Shown: piece after piece, positions 55,044-64,000 of the stretch
Position numbering within the stretch: position 1 is the stretch's first letter
How the letters are laid out: each line of letters begins with the position of its first letter
Assembly (NCBI GenBank): GCA_026417495.1
Contig: JAOADD010000054.1
Span: forward strand, 1 to 64,000
Direction: 5' to 3'
Length of the DNA: 64,000 nt
Source of the DNA: Ignavibacteria bacterium
GTDB lineage: Bacteria; Bacteroidota; Ignavibacteria; Tepidaquicellales; Tepidaquicellaceae
Translations under genes and position numbers: made by a program
Notes under the pieces: model-generated
Told to the model about the DNA's origin: nothing
Database searches by the model: none
What the model saw: the letters and a program-made list of their open reading frames with translations, nothing else

Positions 55044-57125
55044 ATGAAACCCTTAAAACTTTTCCTCCTTCTTGTAATTACATTCTTGATTACTTTTAAT
55101 GCTATTTCTCAGGTAGCATATAACCCTTTTGTTGCTAACATAATGAACCAAGTAAATTCAGATAGTGTTAAGAAATATTTAAGACAATTAAGTGGAGATA
55201 CATCTTGCATAATTGGTGGGTCACCATACACCATTGCAACCAGATATTGGAACTCAACTGGTAATATATATGCCGCACAATACATATTAGAAAGATTCCA
55301 AAGCTTTGGCCTTACAAGTTGGTATCAGGATATTAATGCTACAATAAGGAATGTACTTGCAAAAAAAGTTGGTACTAAATATCCAAACCAGTATGTAATT
55401 ATTTGCGGCCATTATGATGATATGCCATCTGGTTCTACTGCTCCTGGTGCGGATGATAATGCTTCCGGCGTTGTATGCGTAATTGAAGCCGCGAGGTTAC
55501 TCGCAAATGTTAATTTACCTTACACAATAATTTTTGCAGCTTGGGATGAAGAAGAAAGAGGGCTATATGGAAGTAAAGCATATGCTGATACAGCATACGC
55601 AAAAGGTGATTCAATTATTGCTGTTTTAAATTTTGATATGATTGCGTATGATGGAAATAATGATGGTGCACTTGATATAAATACAAACTCCGCTTCCATG
55701 TCTCTCGCAAATGACTATTATGCAATTGTTAACTTATACCAACCTACTTTGGTTCCTCAAATTACTACTTCATTGTCAGGTGGAAGTGACCATCAATCAT
55801 TTCAAAACAGAGGTTATAAAGCAATTCTTGCTATAGAAGATAACAGTGATTTTAATCCTTACTATCACACAGTAAATGATAAATACCAATATGTAAATCT
55901 TCCATTTACTGTAAAAATGGTAAAGGCAGGGATAGCAGCACTTGTAACCATAGCTGGTGATTTCAAAATTACAATAAATCATACTCCTTTGTCCTCAGGA
56001 CCCAGCACTGGACCGAGAATTGCAACTGCTGTAATTAAATCTTCATATAAGATAGCAACAGGCTCTTATGCTCCAAGACTTTATTACAAAGTTAATAATG
56101 GACCATATAATTATGTAAATCCTTCTTATACAAATCTCGATACATATAAATTTACAATACCTGGACAACCAATGGGAAGCACAATTAATTATTATATAGC
56201 AGCACAAGATTCGGCAGGTACAATAATCGCTACATTACCTTCTGGTGGAAGTGGAATTAATCCACCTGGGACAACACCTCCGCCTACAACATTCAGTTAT
56301 GAAGTTGCGAATGTTAACATCGTAACTGTTGGTAATGGGACTGTGAGTGTTGGATATCCTTATTATACTTATTATATGGATTCCAGAACTCAATTATTAT
56401 ATTTACAGAGTGAAATGGTAACAGCAGGAGCCACCGCTGGAAATATTCATAAAATAGGTTTTAATGTAATAAGTAATTCAACACAACCCATGAACGGTTT
56501 TACAGTTAGAATGCAAAATTCTACTGCAACTTCACTTTCTGGTTGGATTACAACAGGTTGGACTGATGTTTTCTCGGGCACTTATACTGTACCTGGTACA
56601 GGGATACAATATGTTAATTTACAAACACCATTTTACTGGGATGGGGTTAACAATCTATTAATAGAAATTTGTTTCCACAATACTAGTTGGACATCAAATT
56701 CAAATGTTTATGCTACTTCTGTAACAGGAAGGGTATATCATCATCACCTCGACAACAGTAATGGTTGTCAGATGACAGGTTCAAGTTCAACTACTGGTAG
56801 ACCAAATATCACTATTTACTTCAATCTTACAACTGGAATTAGTAATAATAATGGAATCCCTAAGGTTTATGAATTATCTCAAAATTATCCTAATCCATTT
56901 AATCCCGTAACAAAAATAAATTATGCCATACCAAAGAATTCCTTTGTAACTTTGAAAATTTACGACTTACTAGGTAGAGAAGTAGCTACCTTAATAAATG
57001 AAGAAAAACCTGCAGGATATTATTCAATTGATTTTGATGCATCAAACCTTTCAAGTGGAATTTATTTCTATAGATTGAGCGCAGGAGATTTTATTAAGAC
57101 AATGAAAATGACATTAATGAAGTAA
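55044..57125 (+). CDS. Secreted M28 metallopeptidase with T9SS sorting domain
   Basis: 693 residues from ATG 55044; the open frame begins earlier at 54972 inside the transporter gene, but the signal peptide starts here (1-23, ending AISQ). The M28 aminopeptidase domain has all five zinc or catalytic positions: CGHYDD (H123), PGADDNASG (D138), WDEEERG (E169 and E170), NFDMIAYDG (D198) and the late His in YYHTVNDKY. A beta domain follows, then a module (about 435-600) shared with the protein at 41448-43208, then a T9SS tail with QNYPNPFNPVTKINYAIP. It is a likely surface or released exopeptidase. Confidence 0.93.
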   Translation: MKPLKLFLLLVITFLITFNAISQVAYNPFVANIMNQVNSDSVKKYLRQLSGDTSCIIGGSPYTIATRYWNSTGNIYAAQYILERFQSFGLTSWYQDINATIRNVLAKKVGTKYPNQYVIICGHYDDMPSGSTAPGADDNASGVVCVIEAARLLANVNLPYTIIFAAWDEEERGLYGSKAYADTAYAKGDSIIAVLNFDMIAYDGNNDGALDINTNSASMSLANDYYAIVNLYQPTLVPQITTSLSGGSDHQSFQNRGYKAILAIEDNSDFNPYYHTVNDKYQYVNLPFTVKMVKAGIAALVTIAGDFKITINHTPLSSGPSTGPRIATAVIKSSYKIATGSYAPRLYYKVNNGPYNYVNPSYTNLDTYKFTIPGQPMGSTINYYIAAQDSAGTIIATLPSGGSGINPPGTTPPPTTFSYEVANVNIVTVGNGTVSVGYPYYTYYMDSRTQLLYLQSEMVTAGATAGNIHKIGFNVISNSTQPMNGFTVRMQNSTATSLSGWITTGWTDVFSGTYTVPGTGIQYVNLQTPFYWDGVNNLLIEICFHNTSWTSNSNVYATSVTGRVYHHHLDNSNGCQMTGSSSTTGRPNITIYFNLTTGISNNNGIPKVYELSQNYPNPFNPVTKINYAIPKNSFVTLKIYDLLGREVATLINEEKPAGYYSIDFDASNLSSGIYFYRLSAGDFIKTMKMTLMK

Positions 57126-57150
57126 AATTAACTATTTTATTCCTTATTAC

Positions 57151-57187
57151 AAAAAAGGCTGTTTCATTTTAACAGCCTTTTTTATTT
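57151..57187 (+). terminator. Bidirectional intrinsic terminator
   Basis: AAAAAAGGCTGTT (57151-57163) and AACAGCCTTTTTT (57171-57183) form a perfect 13-bp stem with a 7-base loop. A and T runs on both sides let it work for the M28 gene on the plus strand and the convergent gene at 57206 on the minus strand. Confidence 0.9.
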
Positions 57188-57205
57188 AATTAATTTTTGA
57201 ATTTT

Positions 57206-58087
57206 TCAATTATACTTTAAATTCATTACCCATTGTATAAAATCAAAGTCAATATAATCTATTTTATTGCCGAAAACTTTTTCAATAAAAAAATTTCCTG
57301 TTGAGTCTATCGTAAAATTATCCCTAAATTCTCTATAAAATTGTTTCAATACTCCTTTCTCCTGCATATAAAAACAAAAATATCTTGCTTGAGCATAATA
57401 AAAATCACTATGATTTCCATAAAACTCATTTTTAGAAATAGAGAATAAATCTTTTAAAGGTTTATAATGTTTATCTTTTATCACTTTTTGCAAAGTTGGA
57501 AGACGCCAATTGATTAGACCTTTGATCTCAAAATTAGATACAACACAATGTTCATACAATGAACCAAGTCCTTCATCTAACCACACAGGTATCTCAGGGA
57601 AATCATAACTAATAAATATATGGGTTAACTCATGAACAAGAGTACCTTCTCCTGTGGAGATATTAATTAGAGCAACTTTTTCAGTAGGTTTAAAATATCC
57701 AAAAGAAGAAATATTCTCATCTTCAAAAATACTTTTTGCCCAATATTTGTATGAATCTGTATCTTTGAATAAAAATATTGTTATTATCTCATCTGGTCTA
57801 TTTATAAAATAATTATTGTAAAAACTCCTTTGGGGAATTGAAATGGAATTATCAACTATTTTGTTTAAATCACTTATTTGAAGATTTGAAATAATTAGAA
57901 AGCAGGAATATGTAAGAAAAATAAAATCTTCATTTAGCTTACTTTTATATTCGTGTAGCTTTTTATCAAAATCGTAAATTATACTATCTTTATTCTTATA
58001 TAGGTATGATTTATCATACAAATAAGTTTTATTATTATAAATCAAAATAAGCACACAAAGAAATAATAAACTTAATAAATTTTTCAT
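57206..58087 (-). CDS. Exported HExxH (gluzincin, peptidase MA-like) protein
   Basis: 293 residues. A hydrophobic N-terminus (about 4-17) gives a signal peptide or anchor. LVHELTHIFIS carries the HExxH zinc motif and WLDEGLGSLYEHC, about 24 residues later, the third ligand Glu, the gluzincin layout of peptidase MA-like proteins. The C-terminal half is helical with HSDFYYAQARYFCFYMQEKG. It probably acts in the periplasm. The substrate is unknown. It is convergent with the M28 gene and shares its terminator, and divergent from the lipoprotein gene at 58171. Confidence 0.8.
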   Translation of the reverse strand: MKNLLSLLFLCVLILIYNNKTYLYDKSYLYKNKDSIIYDFDKKLHEYKSKLNEDFIFLTYSCFLIISNLQISDLNKIVDNSISIPQRSFYNNYFINRPDEIITIFLFKDTDSYKYWAKSIFEDENISSFGYFKPTEKVALINISTGEGTLVHELTHIFISYDFPEIPVWLDEGLGSLYEHCVVSNFEIKGLINWRLPTLQKVIKDKHYKPLKDLFSISKNEFYGNHSDFYYAQARYFCFYMQEKGVLKQFYREFRDNFTIDSTGNFFIEKVFGNKIDYIDFDFIQWVMNLKYN

Positions 58088-58170
58088 TGTAGAATCAATT
58101 ACTATAATAAAAATAAAAAAATTTAGTATATACTATTATATAAAAATAATATGTATTTTTGTATAAAGTG

Positions 58171-58563
58171 ATGAAAAAGTTATTGTTATATATTATCACA
58201 ATTTTTCTTTTTATCAATTTATCGTGTACAAAGAATCAAGATAAAGAAAAGTTAATTAAATTATATAATTTATCCAAAGAGTTTACCCTGTCTGATGAGT
58301 TTAAAATATATTTAAAGGAACCTAATGAAAAGATAAGAAACGATTTATTTGATAAAAAAGGGAACGAATTAATATCAAAAGCTGGTTTTAAAGATATATA
58401 TGAAGTACAAAAAGTAGAAGAAAAATTAATAGATGATGAAGACATAGTAAGAATCAGAGATGAATACGAACAAATAAGGGAAATAAAAACATACGAAGCA
58501 AGAATTGAACTTGAGCAAGATTCACTTCTTAGACTTCAAAGTGATAGCATTCCTGATAAATAA
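58171..58563 (+). CDS. Small lipoprotein of unknown function
   Basis: 130 residues from ATG 58171; a TTG four codons earlier is possible but adds nothing. The signal sequence ends INLSC (Cys 19). The mature part is almost wholly charged and helical, and its last 50 residues (VEEKLIDDEDIVRIRDEYEQIREIKTYEARIEL, given in parts: VEEKL, IRDEYEQIR, YEARIEL) look like a coiled coil. No family recognised. It lies 62 bases before the M14 gene on the same strand. Confidence 0.65.
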   Translation: MKKLLLYIITIFLFINLSCTKNQDKEKLIKLYNLSKEFTLSDEFKIYLKEPNEKIRNDLFDKKGNELISKAGFKDIYEVQKVEEKLIDDEDIVRIRDEYEQIREIKTYEARIELEQDSLLRLQSDSIPDK

Positions 58564-58625
58564 AATTGTTACTCTACCGTTTAAAACTACACATTTTCAA
58601 TAGCAAATCAAAATATTAATCAAAA

Positions 58626-60998
58626 ATGAAAAAAATAATCATCTTTATTCTTTTTCTAGTCGTTGTGGGAGTAATTATATCAGACGCAAATGCTCAAAAT
58701 ATTGAGAGATATTCAAAAGTTATTATTTATGCAAAAACAGATTGGGATTTTCAGAAAATTGCAAATGCAGGTCTTTTTCTTGACCATGGTATTAGAAAAC
58801 CAGGACTTTACTTTGAAACCTGGTTATCTGAAAGTGAAATAGAAATGTTAAGAAAGTCAGGGGTACAGTTTGACATAACAATTGAGGACTGGGATTCATA
58901 CTACAACTATCTGCAAAGAATTAATTATATTGACCCCAATATTAGCTTAACTGATGAGTATAATATTAATCACAGTATATATGGTACTATGGGAGGTCAT
59001 CTCAAATGGGCAGAAGCAATTGCAAAACTCGATTCAATGAGACTTGAATATCCTAATCTTGTTTCTGTAAAATTCTCTATTGGTAATTCATATGAGGGAA
59101 GACCACTTTGGACAGTAAGAATAACAAAAAATCCAGACGCTCCAACAGGGAGACCAGAAATTTGGTACAATGCTATTACTCATGCTCGGGAACCAGTTGG
59201 GATGTCAAATGTATTTTACTATATATATTGGTTACTTGAAAATTATAATATTGACCCTATTGCAACATATATTTTAAATAATAGAGAAATTTATTTTACA
59301 CCTTGCTTAAATCCTGATGGATATGTATACAATCAAACTACGAATCCAAATGGTGGTGGGATGTGGAGAAAAAATAGACAACCTAATCAAGGAAGCAGTT
59401 CCATAGGAACAGATTTAAATAGAAATTTCGGTACTTATAACTTCTGGAATTCAACAAATGGTGGTTCTTCAACTTCTCCTTCGTCTGATACATACAGAGG
59501 ACCTTATCCATTTTCAAGTCCAGAAGATTCTCTGTTTAGACTATTTGTTAATTCAAGAAATTTTAAGTGTCAATTGGATTATCATACCTATGGGAATTAT
59601 TTAATTAAACCTTGGGCATGGTGCGATCCTATACCTACTCCTCATGATGCAGTATTTAATGAAATGGGAGCTGACATTACTGCTGTAAACAACTTTACAT
59701 TCGGTACACCTTATCAAACTGTAGGTTATTATGTTCGAGGAGGGGATCTTGATTGGGTTTATAGCACTGACTCCACTGGGCACTCATATAATATATTTGG
59801 TATGACTCCCGAAGTTGGAACAAGTTTTTGGCCTACGCAAGCAGAGATAATTCCACTTTGTAAGTCTTGTATGCATATGAATATTTATATGAGTCTTGTA
59901 GCAGGTCCTTATGCAACTTTGAAATCTAAAACATTTAATAAAGAAACATATACACAAAATGAGACTGGAAATTTAAAAGTTGTTTTCAGGAATAAAGGAT
60001 TAATGAATACAACAAATGTTAAAGTTCAATATACTCCATTAAGTCCTTATGTAACCATACCTGTACAGGAATATTTCAAAGCATCATTACCATCAAGAAC
60101 TTCCGATAGTGTAACATTTAATTTCACTATTTCTGGTTCCTGTCCAAATAATTATGGAATACCCACAAGGTTAAGAATATTACAAAATGATTCTATTGTT
60201 TTATATAATCAAATACATTATCTCCTTGTTGGTAATGGGACAGCATTATTTCTTGATAGTGCAGAAAATGGATTTGGAAACTGGACGACAAGCAATACAT
60301 GGGGAATCGTGACCACCCAATATCATTCCCCAACAAGCTCGTTTACTGATAGTCCATCAGGTAATTATGGCAATAATGCTAATAACTCTATGACTTTGAA
60401 CTTCCCATTGAATACACAAAATAGTCCTGTGGTGTTTTTGTCATTCTGGCATAAGTATTACACAGAAGCTGGATATGACTATTGTAGGGTAGAAATTTCG
60501 AAGGATAATGGTGCTAATTGGACAGAAATAATTTCTTATAACGGTAATATGCAAACATGGACTTATCAAAGTTTCGATATTAGTTCATACTGTAACATGT
60601 CTCAAAATGTAAGGATAAGATTTAGACTTACAAGTGATGGAGCTGTTACTTATGATGGATGGTATGTGGATGACATCAAAATTACAGGATACCAGAGTGT
60701 AATTACAGGAGTTGAAAATGGAAATTATATACCATATAAATTCTCACTAGAGCAAAATTATCCAAATCCATTTAATCCAACAACTCAGATTAAATATTCA
60801 ATTCCTGAAAAAGGATTTGTTAGGTTAACAATATTCGATATATTAGGTAGAGAGGTAGTGACTTTAGTTAATGAAGTAAAAGAGGCAGGAATATATACAA
60901 CATCATTTGATGCTTCAATGTTATCAAGTGGTGTATATTTCTATACATTACAATTAAATGGAATGACTGAGACGAGAAAAATGACTTTGATTAGATAA
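58626..60998 (+). CDS. Secreted M14 zinc carboxypeptidase with T9SS sorting domain
   Basis: 790 residues. Signal peptide 1-23. A pro-domain runs to about 110. The M14 domain (about 115-430) has NAITHAREPVG (H186 and E189, zinc), NPDGYVYN, TDLNRNFGTYNFW (substrate Asn-Arg), LDYHTYG (H320, zinc) and GMTPEVGTSFW (E396, catalytic), so it should be active. Residues about 540-700 form a jelly-roll like that of immune-inhibitor-A peptidases (SAENGFGNWTT, SFWHKYYTEAGYDYCRVEIS, DGWYVDDIKI). The T9SS tail has QNYPNPFNPTTQIKYSIP and SGVYFYTL. It probably digests extracellular protein. Confidence 0.94.
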   Translation: MKKIIIFILFLVVVGVIISDANAQNIERYSKVIIYAKTDWDFQKIANAGLFLDHGIRKPGLYFETWLSESEIEMLRKSGVQFDITIEDWDSYYNYLQRINYIDPNISLTDEYNINHSIYGTMGGHLKWAEAIAKLDSMRLEYPNLVSVKFSIGNSYEGRPLWTVRITKNPDAPTGRPEIWYNAITHAREPVGMSNVFYYIYWLLENYNIDPIATYILNNREIYFTPCLNPDGYVYNQTTNPNGGGMWRKNRQPNQGSSSIGTDLNRNFGTYNFWNSTNGGSSTSPSSDTYRGPYPFSSPEDSLFRLFVNSRNFKCQLDYHTYGNYLIKPWAWCDPIPTPHDAVFNEMGADITAVNNFTFGTPYQTVGYYVRGGDLDWVYSTDSTGHSYNIFGMTPEVGTSFWPTQAEIIPLCKSCMHMNIYMSLVAGPYATLKSKTFNKETYTQNETGNLKVVFRNKGLMNTTNVKVQYTPLSPYVTIPVQEYFKASLPSRTSDSVTFNFTISGSCPNNYGIPTRLRILQNDSIVLYNQIHYLLVGNGTALFLDSAENGFGNWTTSNTWGIVTTQYHSPTSSFTDSPSGNYGNNANNSMTLNFPLNTQNSPVVFLSFWHKYYTEAGYDYCRVEISKDNGANWTEIISYNGNMQTWTYQSFDISSYCNMSQNVRIRFRLTSDGAVTYDGWYVDDIKITGYQSVITGVENGNYIPYKFSLEQNYPNPFNPTTQIKYSIPEKGFVRLTIFDILGREVVTLVNEVKEAGIYTTSFDASMLSSGVYFYTLQLNGMTETRKMTLIR

Positions 60999-61016
60999 AC
61001 AAAAATTTTAGAAAAT

Positions 61017-61057
61017 AAAAAACCGCATTCGTAATTTAACGAATGCGGTTTTTTTAT
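61017..61057 (+). terminator. Intrinsic terminator after the M14 gene
   Basis: AACCGCATTCGT (61021-61032) pairs with ACGAATGCGGTT (61039-61050) around a 6-base loop, extended by flanking A and T runs (61017-61057). It ends the M14 transcript 20 bases after its stop. The amidohydrolase ATG is only 13 bases further on, so any promoter for that gene must lie within or before the hairpin. Confidence 0.9.
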
Positions 61058-61069
61058 TATATTATTCGT

Positions 61070-62629
61070 ATGAATGTATTATTAATTAACGGAAAAGTCT
61101 GGATAGGTAAAGATAAATTTGTTGATGCAATCGGATGGGATGCAATATCAGGAATTATAGTAGAATTAGGGCACACAAATAATATTAGTAAAAAAAATTA
61201 CGACGAAATTATTGATTTAAAAGGTAAGGTAGTTTTACCATCATTTATAGAAGGTCACTGTCATTTAGTAAAGGGTTCTAAAATTAAAAAAGAATTAAAC
61301 CTAAGAAACGCTAAAACCAGAAAAGATATTAAAGAATTAATCTATAAGTACAAAGAAACTTTACACAAAAACAAATGGATTCAAGGAGGATACTTTACTG
61401 AAACAGAATTTATTGAAAATTTTAAAATTGATAGATGTTTATTAGATGAAATATGTCCTGATATTCCAATATTCTTACAGCGAATTGATTTACACTCAGC
61501 AATTGTGAATACAAAAGCAATAGAACTAACAGGTGTAGATAAACAAATTGAAAAATTTGGTACAGAAGAGATAATAATAAATGATAATGGTGAATTGACA
61601 GGAGAACTTAAAGAAAGAGCAATGTTCTTTGTATATGACCAAATCCCACCAAAGACAACTGAAGAAATTTGCAATGCAGTTGAAGATGAAATAAAATATT
61701 TAAATTCTTTAGGAATTACAGCAATTACCGATATCACATATCCAGAAGATATCGAAATTTATGGATTACTTTTAGCTAGAGATAAATTTAGCCTCGAAAT
61801 TAACTCGAGTTTATTGTTTCAACAATTTCCAGAGTTTGAAAAAATACAGCAAAAATTTTCAATCTACGACAAAATCAAATTTAATACTTTTAAAGCATTC
61901 TACGATGGTGCATTATCAAGTGAATCAGCATATCTGTGGAATAATTACAAAGGGAAAAATCATAATGGAATTAAAACAGATTTTGTAAAAAGCGGTGAAT
62001 TTGAAAAGCTTGCCTTAGAAATTGACAAATCTAATAAACAAATAATGGTACATGCAATTGGTGATAGAGCTGTTAGCGAATTACTTGATTTTGTTGAATT
62101 GTTAGAGAAAATTAACGGTAAAAGAGATAGAAGGTTTAGAATAGAACACGCTCAACATATTTTGCAAAGAGATTTTGATAGATTTATTAGACTAAATGTA
62201 GTGACTTCAGTACAACCAGCACATTTATATGTTGACGCTTTAATAGCAATAGAAAAACTGGAAAATTTTGAAAACACTCACAATTATAAAAATATAATTC
62301 AGAAAGGTGGCATTGTTTGTTTTGGGACAGATTTTCCTGTCGCAAATGAATCACCATTTGAAACAATATATTATGCCATGACAAGGAAAATCAAAAATAT
62401 GGAGAATGGTTTTTACCCTGAACTTGCTTTGGATTTAAATACTTGTTTGGAATCTTATACTTATAATAATGCTTATGCTTGTTTTGATGAGAAAAGTAAA
62501 GGTAAATTGCAAACTGGATATTATGCTAACTTAATTGTACTAAACAATGACATTTTTGAATGCAATTCCACTGAAATTAAAGATACAAAAGTAGAAATGA
62601 CTTTTCTAAAAGGAAAAAGGATTTTCTAA
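61070..62629 (+). CDS. YtcJ-type metal-dependent amidohydrolase
   Basis: 519 residues from ATG 61070; the frame opens earlier at 61043, inside the terminator, but the family N-terminus MNVLLINGKVW begins here. EGHCHLVKG has the HxH metal pair, KAFYDGALSSESAYL the bridging region, MVHAIGDRAVSELL and RIEHAQHI the further His ligands, and CFGTDFPVANESPFETIYYAMTR the catalytic Asp. This is the amidohydrolase family 3 pattern (YtcJ, N-substituted formamide deformylase). There is no signal peptide, so it is cytoplasmic. It is followed after 3 bases by the subtilisin gene. The substrate is unknown. Confidence 0.9.
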   Translation: MNVLLINGKVWIGKDKFVDAIGWDAISGIIVELGHTNNISKKNYDEIIDLKGKVVLPSFIEGHCHLVKGSKIKKELNLRNAKTRKDIKELIYKYKETLHKNKWIQGGYFTETEFIENFKIDRCLLDEICPDIPIFLQRIDLHSAIVNTKAIELTGVDKQIEKFGTEEIIINDNGELTGELKERAMFFVYDQIPPKTTEEICNAVEDEIKYLNSLGITAITDITYPEDIEIYGLLLARDKFSLEINSSLLFQQFPEFEKIQQKFSIYDKIKFNTFKAFYDGALSSESAYLWNNYKGKNHNGIKTDFVKSGEFEKLALEIDKSNKQIMVHAIGDRAVSELLDFVELLEKINGKRDRRFRIEHAQHILQRDFDRFIRLNVVTSVQPAHLYVDALIAIEKLENFENTHNYKNIIQKGGIVCFGTDFPVANESPFETIYYAMTRKIKNMENGFYPELALDLNTCLESYTYNNAYACFDEKSKGKLQTGYYANLIVLNNDIFECNSTEIKDTKVEMTFLKGKRIF

Positions 62630-62632
62630 ACA

Positions 62633-64000
62633 ATGAAGAGGGTTCAATTAATAATTTTTTTCCTATTGATATTCTTTTACAATTGTTATAGCAATGAAAA
62701 AATTATTTTAAAAATAAAAACTAATACACCACTTTACACAGTAGAAAATCTAAAGAGAAATAACATTAAAAATGATTATAGTAATTTAGGGTTAATATTA
62801 AATCATTTTAAAGTAACTAAATCATCACAATTTATTGACAACAATTCATTAAAACAACTTGATAATAATACTTTGAAAAAAATTGGTCTCGATAGAATAT
62901 TTATTATAGAAGTTATAGAAAATAATCAAGACAAATTAATTCAAAGGTTAGAATATGAAGATAATATTGAATATGTTCAAAAGGTGAATATATTAAAACT
63001 AAATTTTTCATTAGAAAATACTTTTATACCTAATGATCCATATTATTCAAAACAATATTACTTAAATGAAACAGGATTTAACTTTTTATGGAATTATACT
63101 CTGGGAGATTCAAATATCGTAATTGCAGTTATAGATTCAGGATTAGATTTTTTACATCCAGATTTGCAGAATAGTTATAAATTAAACTACGGGGAATATG
63201 GTAATGGAAAAGAATCAAATGGTATAGATGATGATAATAACGGGTATATTGATGATTGGCGAGGATGGAATTTTATTTATAACAATAATGACCCTACTGA
63301 TGATAATATTTATTCTCACGGAACCGCTGTAACTGGTGTAATAAATGCATCAATCAATAATGGAATTGGAATAGCATCAGCATCTCCTAAATGTAAAGTT
63401 CTTGTATTAAAAGCTTTCGATAGAAATGGATATGGTGCAGAAGATATAATTTCTTATGCTATACTATATGCCGTTTCTGCTGGAGTTAAAGTTATGAATT
63501 TTAGTTTTGGGGATTTCATATATAGCAATTTATTAAGAGATGTAATTAATTTTGCATACGAACAAAATATTACAATGATTGCATCAGCGGGAAATGATGG
63601 AAGTAACAGACTTCATTATCCGAGTGCTTTTGGAGAAGTTATTTCTGTTGGAGCTTCAAATCAGTTTAATTATAAAGCGACATTTTCTTCATTCGGTGAA
63701 ACCGTTGACATATTTGCTCCAGGAGAACAAATCCTAACAACAAGTAGAAGAGGTTTTGGATTACAGGAATTTGAAGGAGATTATTTTTACATAAGTGGAA
63801 CTTCATTTTCTGCTCCAATAGTCGCTTCAGCAGCTGCAATTTTAAAAGTCAAAAATAATAACTTAACTAATGAAGAAATAAGAGGAATTCTCGTTTCAAA
63901 CACAAAATATTTGACTAACCAAAATAAATGGGATCACTACAATTCATCAGGATTGCTTCAAATAAATAATTCCTTCAATAATGTATCTATTTCAGCAATT
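62633..64000 (+). CDS. Subtilisin-like (S8) serine peptidase, 3' end beyond the window
   Basis: 456 residues are visible and the frame is still open at the last base. Signal sequence 1-20 (LLIFFYNCYS; a Cys at 18 is possible but the lipobox is poor). An inhibitor-I9-like propeptide runs to about 122, ending near EYVQKVN. The catalytic triad is present: IAVIDSGLD (D168), SHGTAVTGV (H229) and SGTSFSAPIVASAAA (S391), with the oxyanion Asn in SAGNDG (321). IDDDNNGYIDDWRGWNF is the usual insert of FCB-group enzymes. A T9SS tail may follow but cannot be seen. It is probably coupled with the amidohydrolase gene. Confidence 0.93.
   Translation, partial: MKRVQLIIFFLLIFFYNCYSNEKIILKIKTNTPLYTVENLKRNNIKNDYSNLGLILNHFKVTKSSQFIDNNSLKQLDNNTLKKIGLDRIFIIEVIENNQDKLIQRLEYEDNIEYVQKVNILKLNFSLENTFIPNDPYYSKQYYLNETGFNFLWNYTLGDSNIVIAVIDSGLDFLHPDLQNSYKLNYGEYGNGKESNGIDDDNNGYIDDWRGWNFIYNNNDPTDDNIYSHGTAVTGVINASINNGIGIASASPKCKVLVLKAFDRNGYGAEDIISYAILYAVSAGVKVMNFSFGDFIYSNLLRDVINFAYEQNITMIASAGNDGSNRLHYPSAFGEVISVGASNQFNYKATFSSFGETVDIFAPGEQILTTSRRGFGLQEFEGDYFYISGTSFSAPIVASAAAILKVKNNNLTNEEIRGILVSNTKYLTNQNKWDHYNSSGLLQINNSFNNVSISAI

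Overview
This AT-rich window looks like chromosome from the Bacteroidota/Chlorobiota side of the FCB group, most likely an Ignavibacteria-type bacterium (inference). The main signs are five proteins ending in a type IX secretion (T9SS) sorting domain built on NYPNPFN. Others are the sparse Shine-Dalgarno sequences, several genes that appear to start with TTG, one perfect TAnnTTTG promoter box and lipoproteins typical of the group. I see no plasmid, phage, insertion sequence or CRISPR signal. Most genes are housekeeping and closely packed.

Layout. 1-2.4 kb: the 3' end of one T9SS cargo gene and a second complete one. 2.7-8.1 kb (+): an overlapping set with a GT-C membrane glycosyltransferase carrying TPRs, mltG, a multispanning membrane protein and ubiX. 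8.1-13.4 kb (-): tRNA-Val followed by the classic thrS-infC-rpmI-rplT-pheS translation cluster, then a periplasmic cyclophilin lipoprotein and a small unknown; infC starts with AUU. 13.5-20.7 kb: a YitT-family membrane protein, a secreted papain-like protease, an MFS transporter, glutamate dehydrogenase, a BamD-like lipoprotein, a thioesterase and an ABC ATPase. 20.7-28.3 kb (-): pyruvate:ferredoxin oxidoreductase, a dihydroorotate-dehydrogenase-like flavoprotein and two glutamine synthetase genes; the last of these has lost key catalytic residues. 28.3-28.9 kb: the only long gap. It holds a promoter-like element, a sequence whose two ends can pair, and a strong terminator, so it is a candidate small RNA.

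28.9-33.2 kb: comEC faces a pyrimidine-nucleoside phosphorylase and a nuclease lipoprotein. 33.2-41.4 kb: guaB, rho, RNase G, a short orphan NuoG-like protein and an APC permease. 41.4-43.2 kb (-): a T9SS beta-propeller protein. 43.4-48.5 kb (+): transaldolase-family aldolase, gcvT, comB, ftsK. 48.5-50.5 kb (-): deoC and a D-amino-acid-type PLP enzyme. 50.7-55.0 kb (+): two tandem SPOR lipoproteins, folD, prmA, a cupin and an OPA-type transporter. 55-64 kb: M28 and M14 peptidases with T9SS tails, a membrane or periplasmic HExxH protein, an amidohydrolase and the start of a subtilisin that runs off the window.

Taken together (inference), the genes suit a heterotroph living on protein and nucleic acid. 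Secreted M28, M14, S8 and C1 peptidases would release peptides. An APC permease, glutamate dehydrogenase, amidohydrolase and ferredoxin-linked pyruvate oxidation would process the products. A nuclease, ComEC, nucleoside phosphorylase and DeoC could use DNA. The least explained items are the degenerate glutamine synthetase paired with an intact one, the candidate structured RNA upstream of nifJ, and the orphan short NuoG.
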